DNA of 64,000 nt from Ectocarpus siliculosus (GCA_000310025.1 FN649727.1:8246835-8310834); one strand, 5' to 3'. Numbered from the stretch's first letter, positions 35,101 to 49,536 are shown. Numbers and translations are program-made. The notes: generated by a model from the letters alone, not told the origin.

Positions 35101-37668
35101 CTCGCGGCCGACATCGCCAGGAGCAAGGTATATTATTGAACACCAAGCTATCAAGTCCTCTCTCCTCCTCGTTAAAAACATTGGTTGAAGAAGGTCGATT
35201 CGCCCCGCCGTTGCGACTTGAAAGAGTTATTACGCAGGTGTATCTGCTGGACTTCGTAAGACTGAATCCATGCACGACAGTAAGTACACCCCCGCCCCAT
35301 TCTGCTGCGTTCGCGTCACCCCCTCTGACGTTCGGGTTGCCCTTCCTCCATCCGGGAAGCTCCACACGTACGTGGCCAAAGCTGCCCCAACCACGGGACT
35401 TCGTGGGGAGCCAACGGAACGCCTGGAGGGCCTCTTGCGTGCGGGGTTTGCCAGCACGGAGGCCGAGATCCTGAAGGAGACCGAGGAGACCAAGGACGAT
35501 GACGAGGATGACGGTACCGGTGGCGGAAACGGCAACAGCAGGCAGGATGGGACGACGGTAACGGCGTGCTTGCTGGTGGGGAACTTTCTGGTGACGGCCA
35601 ACGTCGGGGACAGCCGTGCGGTGCTGGGAAGTGTGGGGTGAGGAGACAAGATGATCGACAGCAACAATGAGCTTGACAGTAAAATAGGACATCTGGGTGA
35701 AACTACACGTTGCGCTGCGATGTTTTTTGCTCGCGGCGTGGTCGTGCTTCCTTCACATGTATGCCCAATGAGGACTATTTGATCGTTTTCGGATCATGTT
35801 CTGACAAGGATGTATTTCCGAAGGTCCATACCGTTTTTTTCCATCTTATCTGTTCAGTGTCAGATATGACTCGAGACTTGCCTCTTCCAACCGGTAATTA
35901 GTTGCAAGTCCAGCTTCTCTAAATACACGTTTTCCGCTCTATCGCGGTGTCGATGTCTTTGTGTGTGCTGTCAAGGCATGAGCATCCACTGTATCAATTT
36001 TTTTTTATGTGATAGCGTTGTAGTGTCCCTGCTTGTATACTACAACGCGAAAGATGAAAGATGAGTGGGTCCTGATTTAGCAACGTCCGCCGTTGATGTC
36101 GCATATCCCCCCCCCCCCAATGGCAGACACGAGGGGAAACTGCGGTGCAAGAACATTTCGGTCGATCACAAGCCGGAAGACCCCCATGAAAAGCGGCGAA
36201 TTAAGGCTGCAGGAGGGGAAGTCGTCTTCAATGGATGCTACAGAGTCCAACACGAGAACGTACGTCAAGGCCTAATACCTATAGCTTTGGGCTGGGAACG
36301 GGTGGCATTGGGCCAAACGTGCCGACCGGGTGCTCGCATACGTTCGAGGCTTCCTCTCTCCCTCATCGATCCTCATTCTGTCCTGCTTGCTTTCGCTTAC
36401 CCTTGTTGCCTACGCTTCCGCAACATTGGGGCACTGCTTCCTCTTCCGGACCTCCGCTTAGCGTAAACGTGGTTGGTGAAGATTGCAATTGCTGGTATTG
36501 TCTTCTTTAAGCGAGGCGCTTGCCACTAGACGCGGCACCGACCTTAACTCCCTGTACCTCCTTGCTTGCGTTCGTTTTGGGTTTGTTGTCTGCGAATCAG
36601 GTATCGTTCGTCTCCTCATGTCGACCGGTCTCGCTTTCACTCTGTGCTTGGTGCTGATTCTTGTCTTTGCCCTCTGCTGGTATCGTCACGCACCAACACG
36701 ATACGACGTGTTGATCGTCACGCCGAGTTTTCCGACTTTTGGCTCACCGAGTACCCGCCCATCATCGACCCCGTCGTCTGGTTGTTCTTCCGTTTTTTTC
36801 GTCGAGCTAGGTAAGTTGTCGTTTGGCGGTATCGCGGTCCCTCGGAGATAGACAATTCAAGGGGCAAGGTGGACAGCCGCCGGGCAGCCAGGTGCCGCCG
36901 CCGCCCGACATGCACGGTCAGCTGGTGTCGCCCGAGCCATCCGTGAAGAGCGTGAAGCTTGAGCAGCACGATCGCGTGGTCATCGTGGCGTCAGGCAAGG
37001 ATTTTGGTCAAGGTGTTACGATACAACACAATACAATGATTCATAGCCACGACTCCGTCTTCTGATGGGAGACTAACCCTGTTGTCGGTAGTGTCATGTC
37101 GGATGTGGGGTTTGACGCCCGTCCCAAGGTACATCTTCATCAGCACGGTAGACAAGAGCGCAAACAACGAAGGAGTCCCGTCCGGCGATCAAGCTTGAGA
37201 CGCACCCTAGGGCGTCTAGCAAAACACCTTTGTTTTGTCATTGCTGCTTCCTTCAGCGACAACGGGCTGACGAAAATTGTGCACTCCGTTCTTAGCATAA
37301 TTCTTTTTGCGCCGCCGAATAGGTTGATGCCGAGGAAAGCATATTTTTGTTTTTTCCATCTTGCCCCCTTCTACGTATCGTTTTGTAACTTCGCTGTTTC
37401 GACGCCACTTTCTCTCCGACACCCCGATTCCGCAGATGGTCTCTGGGACGTGATGACCGGCCTAGAGGCTGTCGAGATCGCCATCGCGGCCCACGGGAAA
37501 GCTCCAACCACCACCGGAAGGGCGCCGAGCTGGGCGAACGCCTTGGTCAACGGGGTTGGGGGGGGTAACGCAGAGGCCGACCCAGCCAATGCGCTTGTGA
37601 GGGAGGCGGTGAAAAGGGGCACGTCCGACAACGTCACCGCGGTAGTGACGATCTTGTCGTGGGACTGA
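32189..37668 (+). CDS. PP2C-type protein phosphatase with long Arg/Ser-rich N-terminus
   Basis: Metal-dependent Ser/Thr phosphatase (PPM family). Nine in-phase exons, 1005 aa: 32189-33895, 33973-34033, 34545-34786, 34990-35127, 35238-35279, 35360-35637, 36127-36259, 36811-36994, 37436-37668. Exon 1 (569 codons) is an RS-type domain: runs of SRSRSRSRSR, SSSSSSSSS, repeated RRRSPSRS-like blocks, then a Lys-rich block (KKKHKKDKKSKKEKKSKKSK) and Ser/Pro/Thr linker. The catalytic domain follows from about aa 671: EDRHTV, FFAVFDGHNG (metal Asp about 702), DGTTVTA, ANVGDSRAV (Asp about 814), DHKPEDPHEKRRI, LAVSRSLGD, ASDGLWDVM (Asp about 929), GTSDNVTAVV. A short acidic insert (KDDDEDD) precedes DGTT. 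Two introns have GC donors (after 34786 and after 36994). The 42-nt exon 35238-35279 is the least certain. The ATG at 32189 is the first in frame; an acceptor (cacacag) at 32110 leaves room for an upstream exon. RS domains recruit to spliceosomes, so a splicing role is inferred. Confidence 0.92.
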
Positions 37669-39093
37669 AGTGACTAAATAGTTTTTGATGCGGGCGCCTG
37701 GTGTGGTTGACGTGACGACAACGCCTGGCTGCCTCATTTGTTGGCGTTGGTGTCCTGGGGTGGCTTGTGTGATGATGAGAAAGTGAAGAGCGATTATTCA
37801 GGCGCGCTTGGTGTATTTTGGCATGATGATACCATTACAAAGGTCGTGGCAGTGGTGTTGTCGATGGTTAGACGCTCGGCCGTTGGCTTGTTGCTATGTA
37901 GTGAAACGACGGCGTTGGGTGTTCGCTTGGAGGTGAGTTGGCTGAAAAGCCGTGCTGCTTCGAGAACATCCTCGTGGCTATCGCGCTCTCTTTAGACGAT
38001 GGGTGACGATGTTATAGAGTCTTGAGGGGGTTTGGTGATTGTGTTAGCTACTAGTCACAGGCGCATCCACCGATACGGTGTGTATCACCTATTAGTTGAT
38101 TTACGCACATAATAGTATCATACCTGCGTTGTTGTTCAGACGTTCATGATAACTATCGACAACAGTTTAACGTTTAACCTTGGTACGTTCTTTTGGCATT
38201 GGTTCCCTTGTTGGGATGCTTTTGTAAACATGTCGACAGTTGGCCGCCGGCGCGCTTGTTCGATAGGCTAGTTCTGCCAGCTCCGTACAGCAGTAAATAT
38301 ACCTTTTGACTCCTCTTCTTCTTGGTTGCATCTCCGCGATACGTTGGCGACTTTCTTCCCAAGCCAACCCACAACATGACTTACGAGAGGCAAAACCCAG
38401 GGATACACGCCGTGTCCATCGCGAATACTACCCACTACAAACATGATTTCCTCCAAGCCCGAGACAACACATGTCTTGTGTCTTTTGTGTACAACTGCAG
38501 CAGCAAGTCCGCGCGTGCGTGTGCTGTCGAGTGAACAGACAGAACACTGGCTGCCCTGCGAGAAAGCCTACTCTACTGTAGCGACAGAGATGGAACTCTG
38601 CGAGGCCTGGAAGCCGTGGGGTTGTGTACGTTGTCGGGCAAACGGAACGGTCAACACCTGAAAACGCTTTTGTTGGCCACGGCCGGCCGAGGTTGGTACC
38701 CCCGATCCCCTGCAACATACTGGTAACGCCCTCGATCGTTGAACTCCTGTCCGATTCAACAGAGCCACCTGTTAGCAACCGCGTCGCCACCCACCGTTGG
38801 GCAAGCAGTTGTGTCCTTGCGGCCCCGAAACCAGCAGTGAACACCTCCCAGTTTTTCCGATCTCATGTTGGACAGCTGAGCAGGTGGAGGTGCAGTGCTA
38901 CGACGTGTCGCTCTTGGCCTCCAAGCTGCCAGTGTATTCCATTCGTCGTTGGTGGGTGAGAAGAGATCCGACACACAGCAGCACCAACAGCAGCAGCAGC
39001 AGCAGCAGCAGCTACTAGTAGCTACTAGCTGCACACAGCAGTGTGACAGCCTTTGCATCGCGTGACAGGAGCTCTACAGCTTGTGCCGCCGAC
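37669..39093. other. Intergenic stretch between PP2C and GCP3
   Basis: Should contain the PP2C 3' flank and the GCP3 promoter. A GCA/AGC repeat (about 38983-39010) lies shortly before the GCP3 start. The motif tacagcagta occurs near 38287. No coding exon recognised. Confidence 0.5.
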
Positions 39094-42000
39094 ATGTCTC
39101 GTCAGCGATTCACGGATGACCCTTCCATGGGGCGAAGGGCTCCGCCATCATCGTCCGAGGCAGCACTTGACACCACGCAACTGTTGGAGAGGTTGGCGCG
39201 CAGCATCATCTCCGAGCGTTGCGGTCGACGTGACTCCGACGCAGCCGCCGCCCCCTCCGAAGCACAGATCCACGGTGCCGTCAGGCTGTGCATCCGCATT
39301 CTGACGAGTCACATCGGGGAGCCGTTGATGGTGGAGGACGAGGCTTCCGTTGCGCAAGTCATCCGGACTAGACTCGTCAAGGTGAGCACATCTTCCGCTC
39401 CTCCTCCGACTTCAAATTTTAAATTTTCGACATGCCATCAACAGCAGCAGTACGTTTTTCTTCATGCATGACTCCATAACTTGCGGAGCACATACAGCAG
39501 TAACATGACGGCGCAGCCGAATCCACAGACACTGCTATTGCATGCTCTGCTGCAGATGTGACTGCTGCAGTAGAAAATAACATAACGAGGGGCTTATCCC
39601 CGGTATTTTGTGTTGCTTACCCGACAGGGGCTTCCAGGAGAAGGAAGTTGTGTTTTGTGGACAAAAAAAGTATTCTCGCCGACTGGCATCACTGCCGTTT
39701 GGAAGACTTGACCACAGAATCATAGACTACCGTCTTCCAGACTTTACCACGTCGCTGCTGAGATTTATCTCCGACTACTGTTCACATTGTTTGTCTCTCT
39801 GTAATGTTTATTTATTTCGAATACACATGGTGTGCACCATATGCCTGCGATACCATGACAATACATGATACAAGTTTTTACCAGTGTACATCTGGATGGG
39901 GGCAGCGAGAGAAGGGGAGCCAGCGAGCGAGAGAGCGAGAGAGAGAAACGATCACACCTCTCCACTGAAGGCTCTCCAATTTGTAGGACGATGAACGCCG
40001 CGTACCGGTTTCATATCGTGGTGATTGCTGCGGGGTGGGGGTGCTTGAAAGGGCAGCATGGTGTGTATGGGTGACCGTGGGTGGTAAACACAACGTTTGT
40101 CGTGCGACAAATCGGCTACCGCCATCGTAGCAGTCTCGCTCCTGCTCCTGCTCACGCGAGGGAGGCCGCTGAACCTCAACTCGTGCGCAAACGGCTCTAT
40201 GCCGATCTGGCATCAAATCCATGTGCAACTGTTGCGTTAAGAGAGACCCGCTTCCCGATAGATTTCGCCACATACCGCCGTTGTGTCATCGCTAGGAAGG
40301 AACCTGAAAGGTTTGTCCGACTGCTATGACCGCTGGGGGCTTCAGTCTTGACTTGTGCTGTGCGTGCCAGTAAATTTTATCGTTCGTCCACTCGCCGAGC
40401 ACATGAACACAGCACAACGACACGCAATTTTTGTGCTTGTCCTTGCTGTGTACACATGACGGCAGACGCCCAGCTCTAGCAGCAGCGGCGTGGAGGCCGC
40501 CCTTCGCTTCGACGATCTGCACCGCCGCCTCAAGCTCCTGGCCGGCCTGAAGAATCGCGCCCCCATGCTGCACCTCCTGCACGCGCTCACCGACACGGGC
40601 ACGGCAGCGGCGGCGGCGGCGGCGGCGAACCACCACGGCGTCGCCCCCCCGGCGATTCCCCAGATGCCTCCCCGGGTTTTCTCAGAGCCGGCGGCTGGAC
40701 TGTCAGGTATCGGTCATGTCGTCGGGCAGGGGCTGCCTGCCACCGCTACAGCGTCGGTGGGGGGCGACGGTTACCACGGAGGAGGGGTTTCCAACGGGCG
40801 TGAACCTGTAGGGGAGGGGCGGCGGCATACCGAGGCGATGGGGGGGCGGGCGGGCAGGCATAGGTCTGTGGTGAGCAGAGGCATGCCGCGGCGAACGACG
40901 GAGGTGACGGAGAGGACGTTGCTGAAAGGCATCCTCTACGCGTTTCAGGTGCGGAGGTTATTGCCGGGTCCTCGTTCGTGGGGTAGGAGGGTGGGAGGGG
41001 GTACAATGGTAGGCGCAATCGGAATCGAGGCTTCGAGCGGCGGTGAATGGCGGTTGTACCGTAGTTGACATTATGTAGGGTATCACACCCCCTCGACTAA
41101 ATTTCGAATCTCGATTACTCCACGACGAAGAGGGCGTATAAAGCAAACGATACGCTTTCGGAAAGCCGTCAACGAGACGGTCCCAACGCCTCCCGCCATT
41201 TTCGGCACCGTCACTCTTTCAACCTTGAGAATATTCCACCTTTACCATTGAAGACCACTCCAAGGGGGTGTGATATCTAACGTTATGCCACCTGCAGTCA
41301 GCCGGTGATCTTTGGAGCATGTGATTGACTGATGGGCCAACGCCTGGTGGGAGTATTGTTTGTGCTGTTCAGAAGACAGTAGGAAGGGTGTACGATAGTC
41401 AAGCTTTTCTTTAATCGCATTTGGCCGTTCGACACCGACATGTCTTTGACTCGACCGTCCCGACTGAGGCTAGCGCTCTTGTGAGCTATTTGACGTCTGG
41501 CAGCTTTGGGAAGGTGGTGTAGATCGATGTACCGATTTCTGTGTCTTGCACTAGAACGGTGTACGCCAATGTGCCGATTTCTGTGCCTTGCACTAGACGT
41601 GGCAAGTTTTTTTTATGCTCCCACTGCCAGATGTTCAGCTCCAGAAATGTGCATGTCGCTTTTCGTCTCGAACACCTACCCTTCGGTGCGCTACTGCAGG
41701 GCATCGACAGTCAATACATCAAGTACTGCGAAGAGGAGTCTGGCTACGTGCTCGACCCGCGGCTAAGGTTGGGGTTGAAGCAAAGGGCGATGGTAACGGA
41801 GATGTTGGAGATGGGCTGGCTATTCACGACGGTCGTGCGATATAACCAGAGCGTCGATGGTGAGGAGGACATGGGTTCGTTACCACTTACCTTGCTCCGC
41901 TGCCATTGTCTACCCGTCAGCCAAACAGAAACAGAGGTGCAAGGTTTGCTCATAACACGTGAACTTCGTGCTGTTATGGAAATATGTTGAAGGCTCGTTG

Positions 42001-45000
42001 TCCGTATATTAGCAATTCTAGTCAATAGCGAGGCAATCAATTCCACTGGCAGTAGACAGCGGCGCGAATTTCGTTGCCAGTTGTTAGCCCAGTCGGTGGA
42101 TCATATACGATAAAGCACTACACTACCCAGCAATAGTCGGCGGTTGTGTGTTCGTTGTAACGTGTCGTGTCCTTTGCACCCTTGCAGATGCATTTGCGCG
42201 GATACCCTCCACGATGGACTGAAACGGGTAACATTTTTTCGTCTTTTCCTTCACGCCACCATCGCCTACGCTGAATAGGTGCTCAGACGCAAAAGTTCAG
42301 AACTTAAAAAACTTGCACGTTCTCAGCAGCACGCGCATCGCTCTTTCGACAAAGTAGAAACCGCACTTCGTCCTTATTCTTGCATCACTATTCTTTGAAT
42401 ATTTCGCCCTGGTGTCGCTGACATATCCTCTGCCGCCCAACCTTACTGCGCTACGCCACGGCGTGACTCAGCCGGCTCAGCGGGCGTCGGTCCTGGTCGC
42501 ATCCAGCAGGCTTTCGTGTTCTCTTTGAAGGAAGACTTGACAGAGTACTACCGACTCATCGCCGTACTGGGGGCACAGCTGAATCTTGAGTCGGAGGGGG
42601 TGGGGGTCGGGGCTGGTGGGACGGAGGGCTTGACGCTGCAGCGCCTGTTCGTGTGGGTGAAGGATCCGATGAAGCGGCTCAATGTCATGGCAACCCTTGT
42701 GGCCGCGGCAGCACAGCTTAAGGTGGAGATGCTTGTGTATACCCAGGCGTGCCCGCCTAGGTATGACCGTTGGAACATGAAGTTCGAACGCGATGGTTGC
42801 AGGGGTTTCGAGAGCGAAGGAAGGCGAACCCAGTAGATAGCGGCGCTTGATGGCAGCAGTTTCGAACGATCGAACTACCATGTCCCACATCTTGAAGCCT
42901 GCCGTAATACCAGTAGTAGCGACAATCCATCCCTGTTACCAGCATTACGGTGCAGTTTTTTTGGAACGGAGTCGTTGGCACCGGCTATGGACTCCCTAGG
43001 CATGGGATGCCAGCACGCCTCTCTCTCTCTCTCTCTTTCTCCCCCTCTCTCTTTCTCTCTCTCATTACCAGGGTTACGTTGAACCTCTCGTGTGCACCTC
43101 TGGTGTAAACCCGCCGCCTCCTCGGCGTCGACCCCCGATACACCAGACACCAACGCTCCACCCGCACACCCTCTACTATTGTACATACCAACACCCCACT
43201 TTTGCTACCCGGCACGCACGCAACCCGCCGCCTCCCCTCTTGTTCCCTACAACAGGGGGGAGCCTTGGCCTCGTGCCTGCACACACACGTAGACCACGGC
43301 GATCCGTTCGTGCGAGGGCTGGTGCAGCGCACGATGGTCCGCGCCTGCGAGTCTCTGTTCTTGATGGTGAAGCTGTGGATGTTCGAGGGGGAGCTGGTAG
43401 ACCACCATAAGTGAGTCACGGGAAGGCCGCGGTTGTGTCTTGTGCCCTTTTGGTGTCTTTGTTGTTAGCATCGACCGCGTTTTCCGGCTGACGCTTGAAA
43501 AGCCGTCGGCCTCAGGTCAGCCTCAGAGCGGCTACAAACGCAACAAGCTTCTTAAGGCCATGAGGAGGAGTCATGAGGAGGAGTCAAGAGGGAGGCTGAG
43601 GTATTCTCGGGATTACAGCTTGTGTGTATGTGTAGCCTATTTTTGTGACTCTGCTTGAGAACAGCACGTGATAAGAGTGTATTCCGTGAGGCAGGTGGAC
43701 GCGTGTGTGTCCGTACGATCGCATCAAGCCGGGCTGCGAAGAATGGATGAGTCCCTAGTTCAGCCAAGCCCGAGCGTCCGATCAACGTAAGACGCAACAG
43801 GGTCACCTCTGTGCAGCACACTCCAAGGGTGAGGCAGGCCAACCAAAAGGTCGAGGAGGTGTTGCACACATTTTGTTGTGCGTGTGGATGTTTTCCAGTA
43901 GCCCGGGGCCTGTCGCGGTCTACCGTGCACGAAATTTATGGTGCTACACATGGAGGCAGAAAGACAAGATCGTTCAAGGCTTGTTGGTGGTTGCTATATG
44001 TACCTGGTACAGTGCGTGTCTCCGTTCACGACCGCGGCAGCGTCGGTCGGGTCTGTTCGTACGCCGTCCGTGGCGAGCCCCTGCCATGCCGCTTCCATCT
44101 GGCTCTCTTAGCACTTGCCCAACCAGTACGATTCATGGAACGCTCGCCGCATGCACACCATCTATGATAGCACGGGCTAGCACACTGCACTGCTGTCACG
44201 AACGCTCCCCAACCGTCTTACCCGCACGTTGTCCCCGATACGCATTGCCTTACGAGTGTGTTGCTCACTCCCCTGTCCTGGGCGCCCCGCCCGCGTTGTT
44301 TTTGGCCTTGACATGATGATGATGCTGCGTCGACAACTGCAGTGAGTTTTTCGTTCAAGAGAAGAAGCTCGCGACGGTTTTGAAGGAGACTTTGTGGCAC
44401 GACCGCTACCACCTGGACCTGTGCCTGCTGCCCAAGTTCATCGACCAGGAGGTTGCCGTGAAGATCCTCACCATCGGAAAGGCCATCAACTTCTTGAGGC
44501 GCCTGTGCGGGGACTCGGAGTGGATCATGGGGCCCATGGCGAAGGCGAGTTGGCTGGCGCTACTGGTGATGCTTTCGTGTGGGTGTCTCTGTCTGTTGGT
44601 GGTGTCTGTCTGGAGGCTACCGGTGCGGCTGTCAGCAAGGGATGATGGCTGCTGGTGGAGGCTGTAGTGGGCATGCACATGGACATGCACTGCATTTTGC
44701 TCCGGTGCTTGTACGATCTTGACCGGCCGTTTCATTGAGCGAGTCGAAGCTTTCAAGAAGCTTTGGTTGATGCTGCGGCCTGATTAGATGCTGGTTGGAC
44801 GCATCTATGTATGGTGCCATTTTACTGCGCTTGCGTACATGCGGAGTGGATTTTCCACTCAATTGCTTGCCTTTGCGAACCCCAATTGAATCTCCATAAA
44901 TGAAAAACTATCTGGGTACCTCCGCAGTGCCTTCCAGGTGTTCATCTAGTCTCTTCAACACAAAGGTCTGTCCTTTTATTCAGAGTACACGCCAGGAAAG

Positions 45001-47472
45001 AAACTGCAGGTTTAGGCCAGTCGAATTCAAGAATCATGCGAGTACAACGCAAGGAGATACGGCGATCTCTTTCCAACATTTTCCTATCCACCCGGCGTTC
45101 AGCAACGTGTAGAGCATCTGCATCAGCCCACGGCAATCTCTCATATGGCGAACCAAGAGGCCCCACAAATCTCCGAAATCTCCGAACGCAGGCAGCGGCC
45201 CAAGCCACAACGCTGGAGTACGGGAACACGATATCCCTCAGGGCTGTGGTGGAGTCTTGCTCCGCCTTGACCAACGCCAGGCTCGTGCACCTCATGCTCG
45301 GGCCCTACCGGCTAAAGTCGCACCTTCGAGTCCTCAAGAAGTTTCTTCTCCACGGACAGGTGAGATTCACTGACCAACGTGCGGTAGCGGACAGCGGACA
45401 CATGCCACCTCAACGCATGTGTGTAATATTTTTGTTATGGCTAGAAGGATGGATGGAGCGGTCCCTTTCCCGCGCCGACCGTAAAGTCGACTGCTGAGGT
45501 CCCGCGAAGTAGGCGTTCTCGGTTCGTGGCTGTATGTTTGTTTTGAACATATCCCAGGTCTGGTGGCGCCTCCGAGATTCGAAGCCGCGTCCTCTACGGT
45601 TACGATGCTGCCCCCTTTTACCTTTTTCCTGGTCATGTACAATGATGACCCTGTCTATCACGCTGATGCTGGCTACTGTACTAGTTCGGTCTTTGTGATG
45701 TCTGCTGATTGTTGGTGCTACCTTCGAAGCGGTGCTGGATGATAGTCGCTACCTTGACCCCACCTTCACATGCTTCAGTCTTTCTTCGGCAACAACGTAA
45801 CCGCCTTGGTCATGTCAGGGAGATCTCATGCTCACCCTTATCGAAGTGCTCGGGCCAGAGCTTGACAAGAAGGCCACGGTGATATACCGGCACAACGTCA
45901 TGGGGATAGTCGAGGGCGTGATCAAGACCAGCGCCATCCTGCAGGACGAAGCGGAAGACGTTGCTAGAATCGGAGTCAAGATTTTCGGCGGTTCGGAGTC
46001 TGATACGTGAGCGATGACCCCGGGCCGTAGCGTGAAGAATTAGTCGTTAGCGATAGCGTTGCTCTTAAGTATACTGCACCAATGTTCTTGCCATGCTACT
46101 TGTTGCCCTACGGCGTAGCTGGAAACTGGACATTGGACACTGGACCTACTGTTCTTATTGTGTTGATGGGCGAGACGATCTTGGAGTAGGTTTGATACGC
46201 GTGCTCCGGCATCTTTACCGTACCACGTCCTTCTGTATTCTAAGTGTTTCGACATCATGATCCTATTAGCCAACCCGCAGGGAGCCCGTTGGCGCAATAT
46301 ACAACCACCGGAATAGTGCCTTGTGCAACACAAGATGACGCACCCACATGAGATAGCACGCACCACACACGATAACACCATACCCGGTGGAAGTGTGTTT
46401 TCGGGTGAACATGAGCCCAAATCATGAAAACACTTCTCAACTCAAGTACTAGCGTGACATGAGATACCACACACCACACATGGCGGATCTCTTTGTCGTT
46501 GATGACCACCTTGTCAAAACTGTTTCGCAACTACCCTCGTCTTCGGCCCGTTAAACCGTGTGTTTTGACGGCGTTTGTGTGGTAATGCCTCTCTCCCTCT
46601 CTCCCTCTCTCTCTCTATCTCTCCCTCTCTCTTGCTCTCAATCTCAGTGGGTGGGATGTGTTTTCACTCGAGTACGACGTGGGCGCTCCCATCTCGACCG
46701 TGGTTACGAAAGAGGTAAGTAATGAGTAAGCACGTTGTTGAGAGCTGGTTTACCGCTTTCCTCGATAGATATGTACATGTACCTCCCAGAAATATTCCGT
46801 GGAAGAATACCGCCGTGATGCAGTAGAATACGTGGGCCGGGTTTTGGCGAGTATATTGTTTCCCAATCCTAGCATGAATTGCACTTACCAGAAAGCGCTC
46901 TTCTTGGAGTCCAATGGGTGTTCACAAGGTGATGAAGGCCTTGTCAAGGTTAACGTCTACCTCTCGGTGTCGTCATAAGCGTTGTACAGTCACCGTTCTC
47001 TCAAATAAAGAAAATGTGGGTGTTTTGGGGGCGTTTTCGCCGTTTTTCTGATGAATTGCGCCTCGGGGGCGAAACAAGCGTTGTGCATGCTGTTGCGGCA
47101 ATTACTGTTAGCACGATGTTTTAACTTGTTGTATTGCCATGGAAGTCAAGGTCGACATGATGGCAACGTTGTCGGTGATGCTTCGGTGAGACGGATGACG
47201 ATGTCGATCATGAAGGTACTCTAACGACACGACTCATTTCTCGTGCTTATCTCCAAATGGCCATCACTGATATCTGATGTGTCGTGCCCCAGGTGCTAGT
47301 CGAGTACCGAAGAGTCTTCCACCTGCTCTGGCGTATCAAGCGGGCAGAGTGGAGCCTGGCTTCGGCCTGGCGACTTCACACAAGCGCCACACACGTCCGG
47401 GTGAGCAACAGAGAATGTTGACAGCGAGAGGGAGACAGAAATACATTGGGGGAAGGGGGAGAGAGAAACACA

Positions 47473-47536
<64 letters not shown>

Positions 47537-49496
47537 AAAACACGTTCTTGCGCCTGCCGTTGTGCACCAACCCACTCCTTAGTTGGCTCTTGTCAACCCT
47601 GACTGACATCATCCGCTTCCATTGTCTTCTGTTTTGTTGTGCTCTCTCCTCCTGCTGCCCCTTGCTCTGCCTTTCATTTGCTGGCGTGCTGTGATGGCTT
47701 GTTGTACTTGGCCTTGGTGCGTCGGCGTGCTGAAACACGACAACAATACTCCTACAATAATATTGGACGACAGCTGGAGCAAGCCCTTCCGGAGCTGAGA
47801 GGCGCGCTGCACCGGTGCAGCCTAATTCGCGGCCAGATGTTTTTCCTCACTACTAACCTCAGGTTAGCCCTAGCCTCGTCGATTCAGGTTACGTCCGTGT
47901 GTTGTTTTTCGATTGTTGGATGGTCTGTTTCTGCTACATGAACGTGCGTCATGTTTCTTGGGAAGCAACAGCCAAAGAGGGCCGGCGACGTTGTCGCTGT
48001 TAGACTGCAACGACTTTCGTGTACAATGTAGCCAAGCTACCCCGGTGTATAGGTGACGGTCGAGGCACGACCATTAGTGAACTCGAATTTTGAAGGGGCA
48101 CAGCGGCTGTGTCGAACTCCTCGTGTGTGGTGTACGGTCCTTGCCACCTTGGAGCTTGCTTCGGACGAACACACGCGCTCCTGCTTCAGTAGTCGTGTAG
48201 AATTTCCTCGCGACGGCCTATGGCATGTTTTCACCATGTTTGTTGCTTCTTGCGGCACAACGGAGTCGAGGAGGCTTCTGCGCTTGGTCTGGTTCCTGAG
48301 TCTTTCCGTGTCTGTTACTGCTGCGTGTGGTGGTGCTGGCAGCAGATGCGTGATCTCCGTTCCCATCATCCTGGGCTCACGTTTGTTTCGGATTCGAATC
48401 TGTATTTTGGTATGCTCGCTGCCGTTGAGGCAACTTGTGATGTCCGGTGACGTGCTCTATGTGCTATTGTTGTAGTTGTTGCTGTGGTCGTCGCATTGTT
48501 GTTCTGGTGGTTGTGGTGTTTGGTCGTTGTCGTCCTTGCAGGTGCTATCGCAGTTTTGGCCGTTTTCGTTGTTGGAAATGCCGCCGTTGTTGTTCTCGTC
48601 ATGAAATTTGCTCCTGCGGCCTCTTTGCCACACATTTCACGATGACCGATGACTTGATGGCTACTGCTTTCGGCTCATGTTACCGCCCTCCCCCATCGCA
48701 GCAACTACATGATGTTCGAGGTGCTGGAGACTTCGTGGGGCACTCTGCAGAAGAGCCTCGACTCCGCCCTCACCCTGGACGACATAATCCAAGCGCACAA
48801 GGCCTACATGAAGGGCATCCTCGCCAGGGCTATGCTGAACGAAGAGAGCACGGACGTGAAGAACAAGGTGGAGGAGGTTAGTGCGGATTAGACCTGTTAT
48901 TGCCAGCCTCTCTCTCGCGGAGGTCTTGTTTAGTGTTGGTTTCTCTCTTTTCGAACTTCCCGTGTTGGGTGTGTAGAACTGTGAATCTTGCTGCTTCGTC
49001 GCTGTTCACTACTTTTTGGCACCGCCAACAGCAGTTGCCTCTCTCCTCAACGTGTTTAGGTGTATTTTGGGAGTTGCAGTTGGATCTGCCTGCGTTGTGC
49101 CGCTTTCACCCCCGACATTTGTGCTGTTTCCTGCCAAGACCAATTCCACTACTATACTACCACTATATTTCCGTGATTTTATCTAGGACCTGAGATATTC
49201 GTTGGTGCCTACCGCTCGGGTGGCGTAATAGTATACAGTACCAAAGCCGCCGTGATGTCATGTTTGTGTGACGATGACCGAACGTGGTGTAGCTGATTTG
49301 AAAACGGTTGGAGTGTTTTCATAGATTTTACGGTTTGTCGTGTTTTTGTGCAATGGTCAAAATCGAGCCGACTGGATCGCCTCCGTTTCGTCCCTGGAAA
49401 CCACTTGACGAAGACAATTTCTCACCATTGTAGATGTAGACTGTGCTTTCGGTTGGTGGATGATTTGAAAATGTTTGGTGTCAGAGACAGTAATCG

Positions 49497-49536
<40 letters not shown>

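Noticed and set aside
41859-41878. Alternative GCP3 donor at 41875 (ACATGG|gttcgt)
   Set aside because: The site at 41860 (GATG|gtgagg) is a far better donor and joins the next exon in the same phase with good alignment to GCP3.
47277-47582. Open frame rich in Arg-Glu repeats
   Set aside because: It is the translation of a GA microsatellite inside a GCP3 intron.
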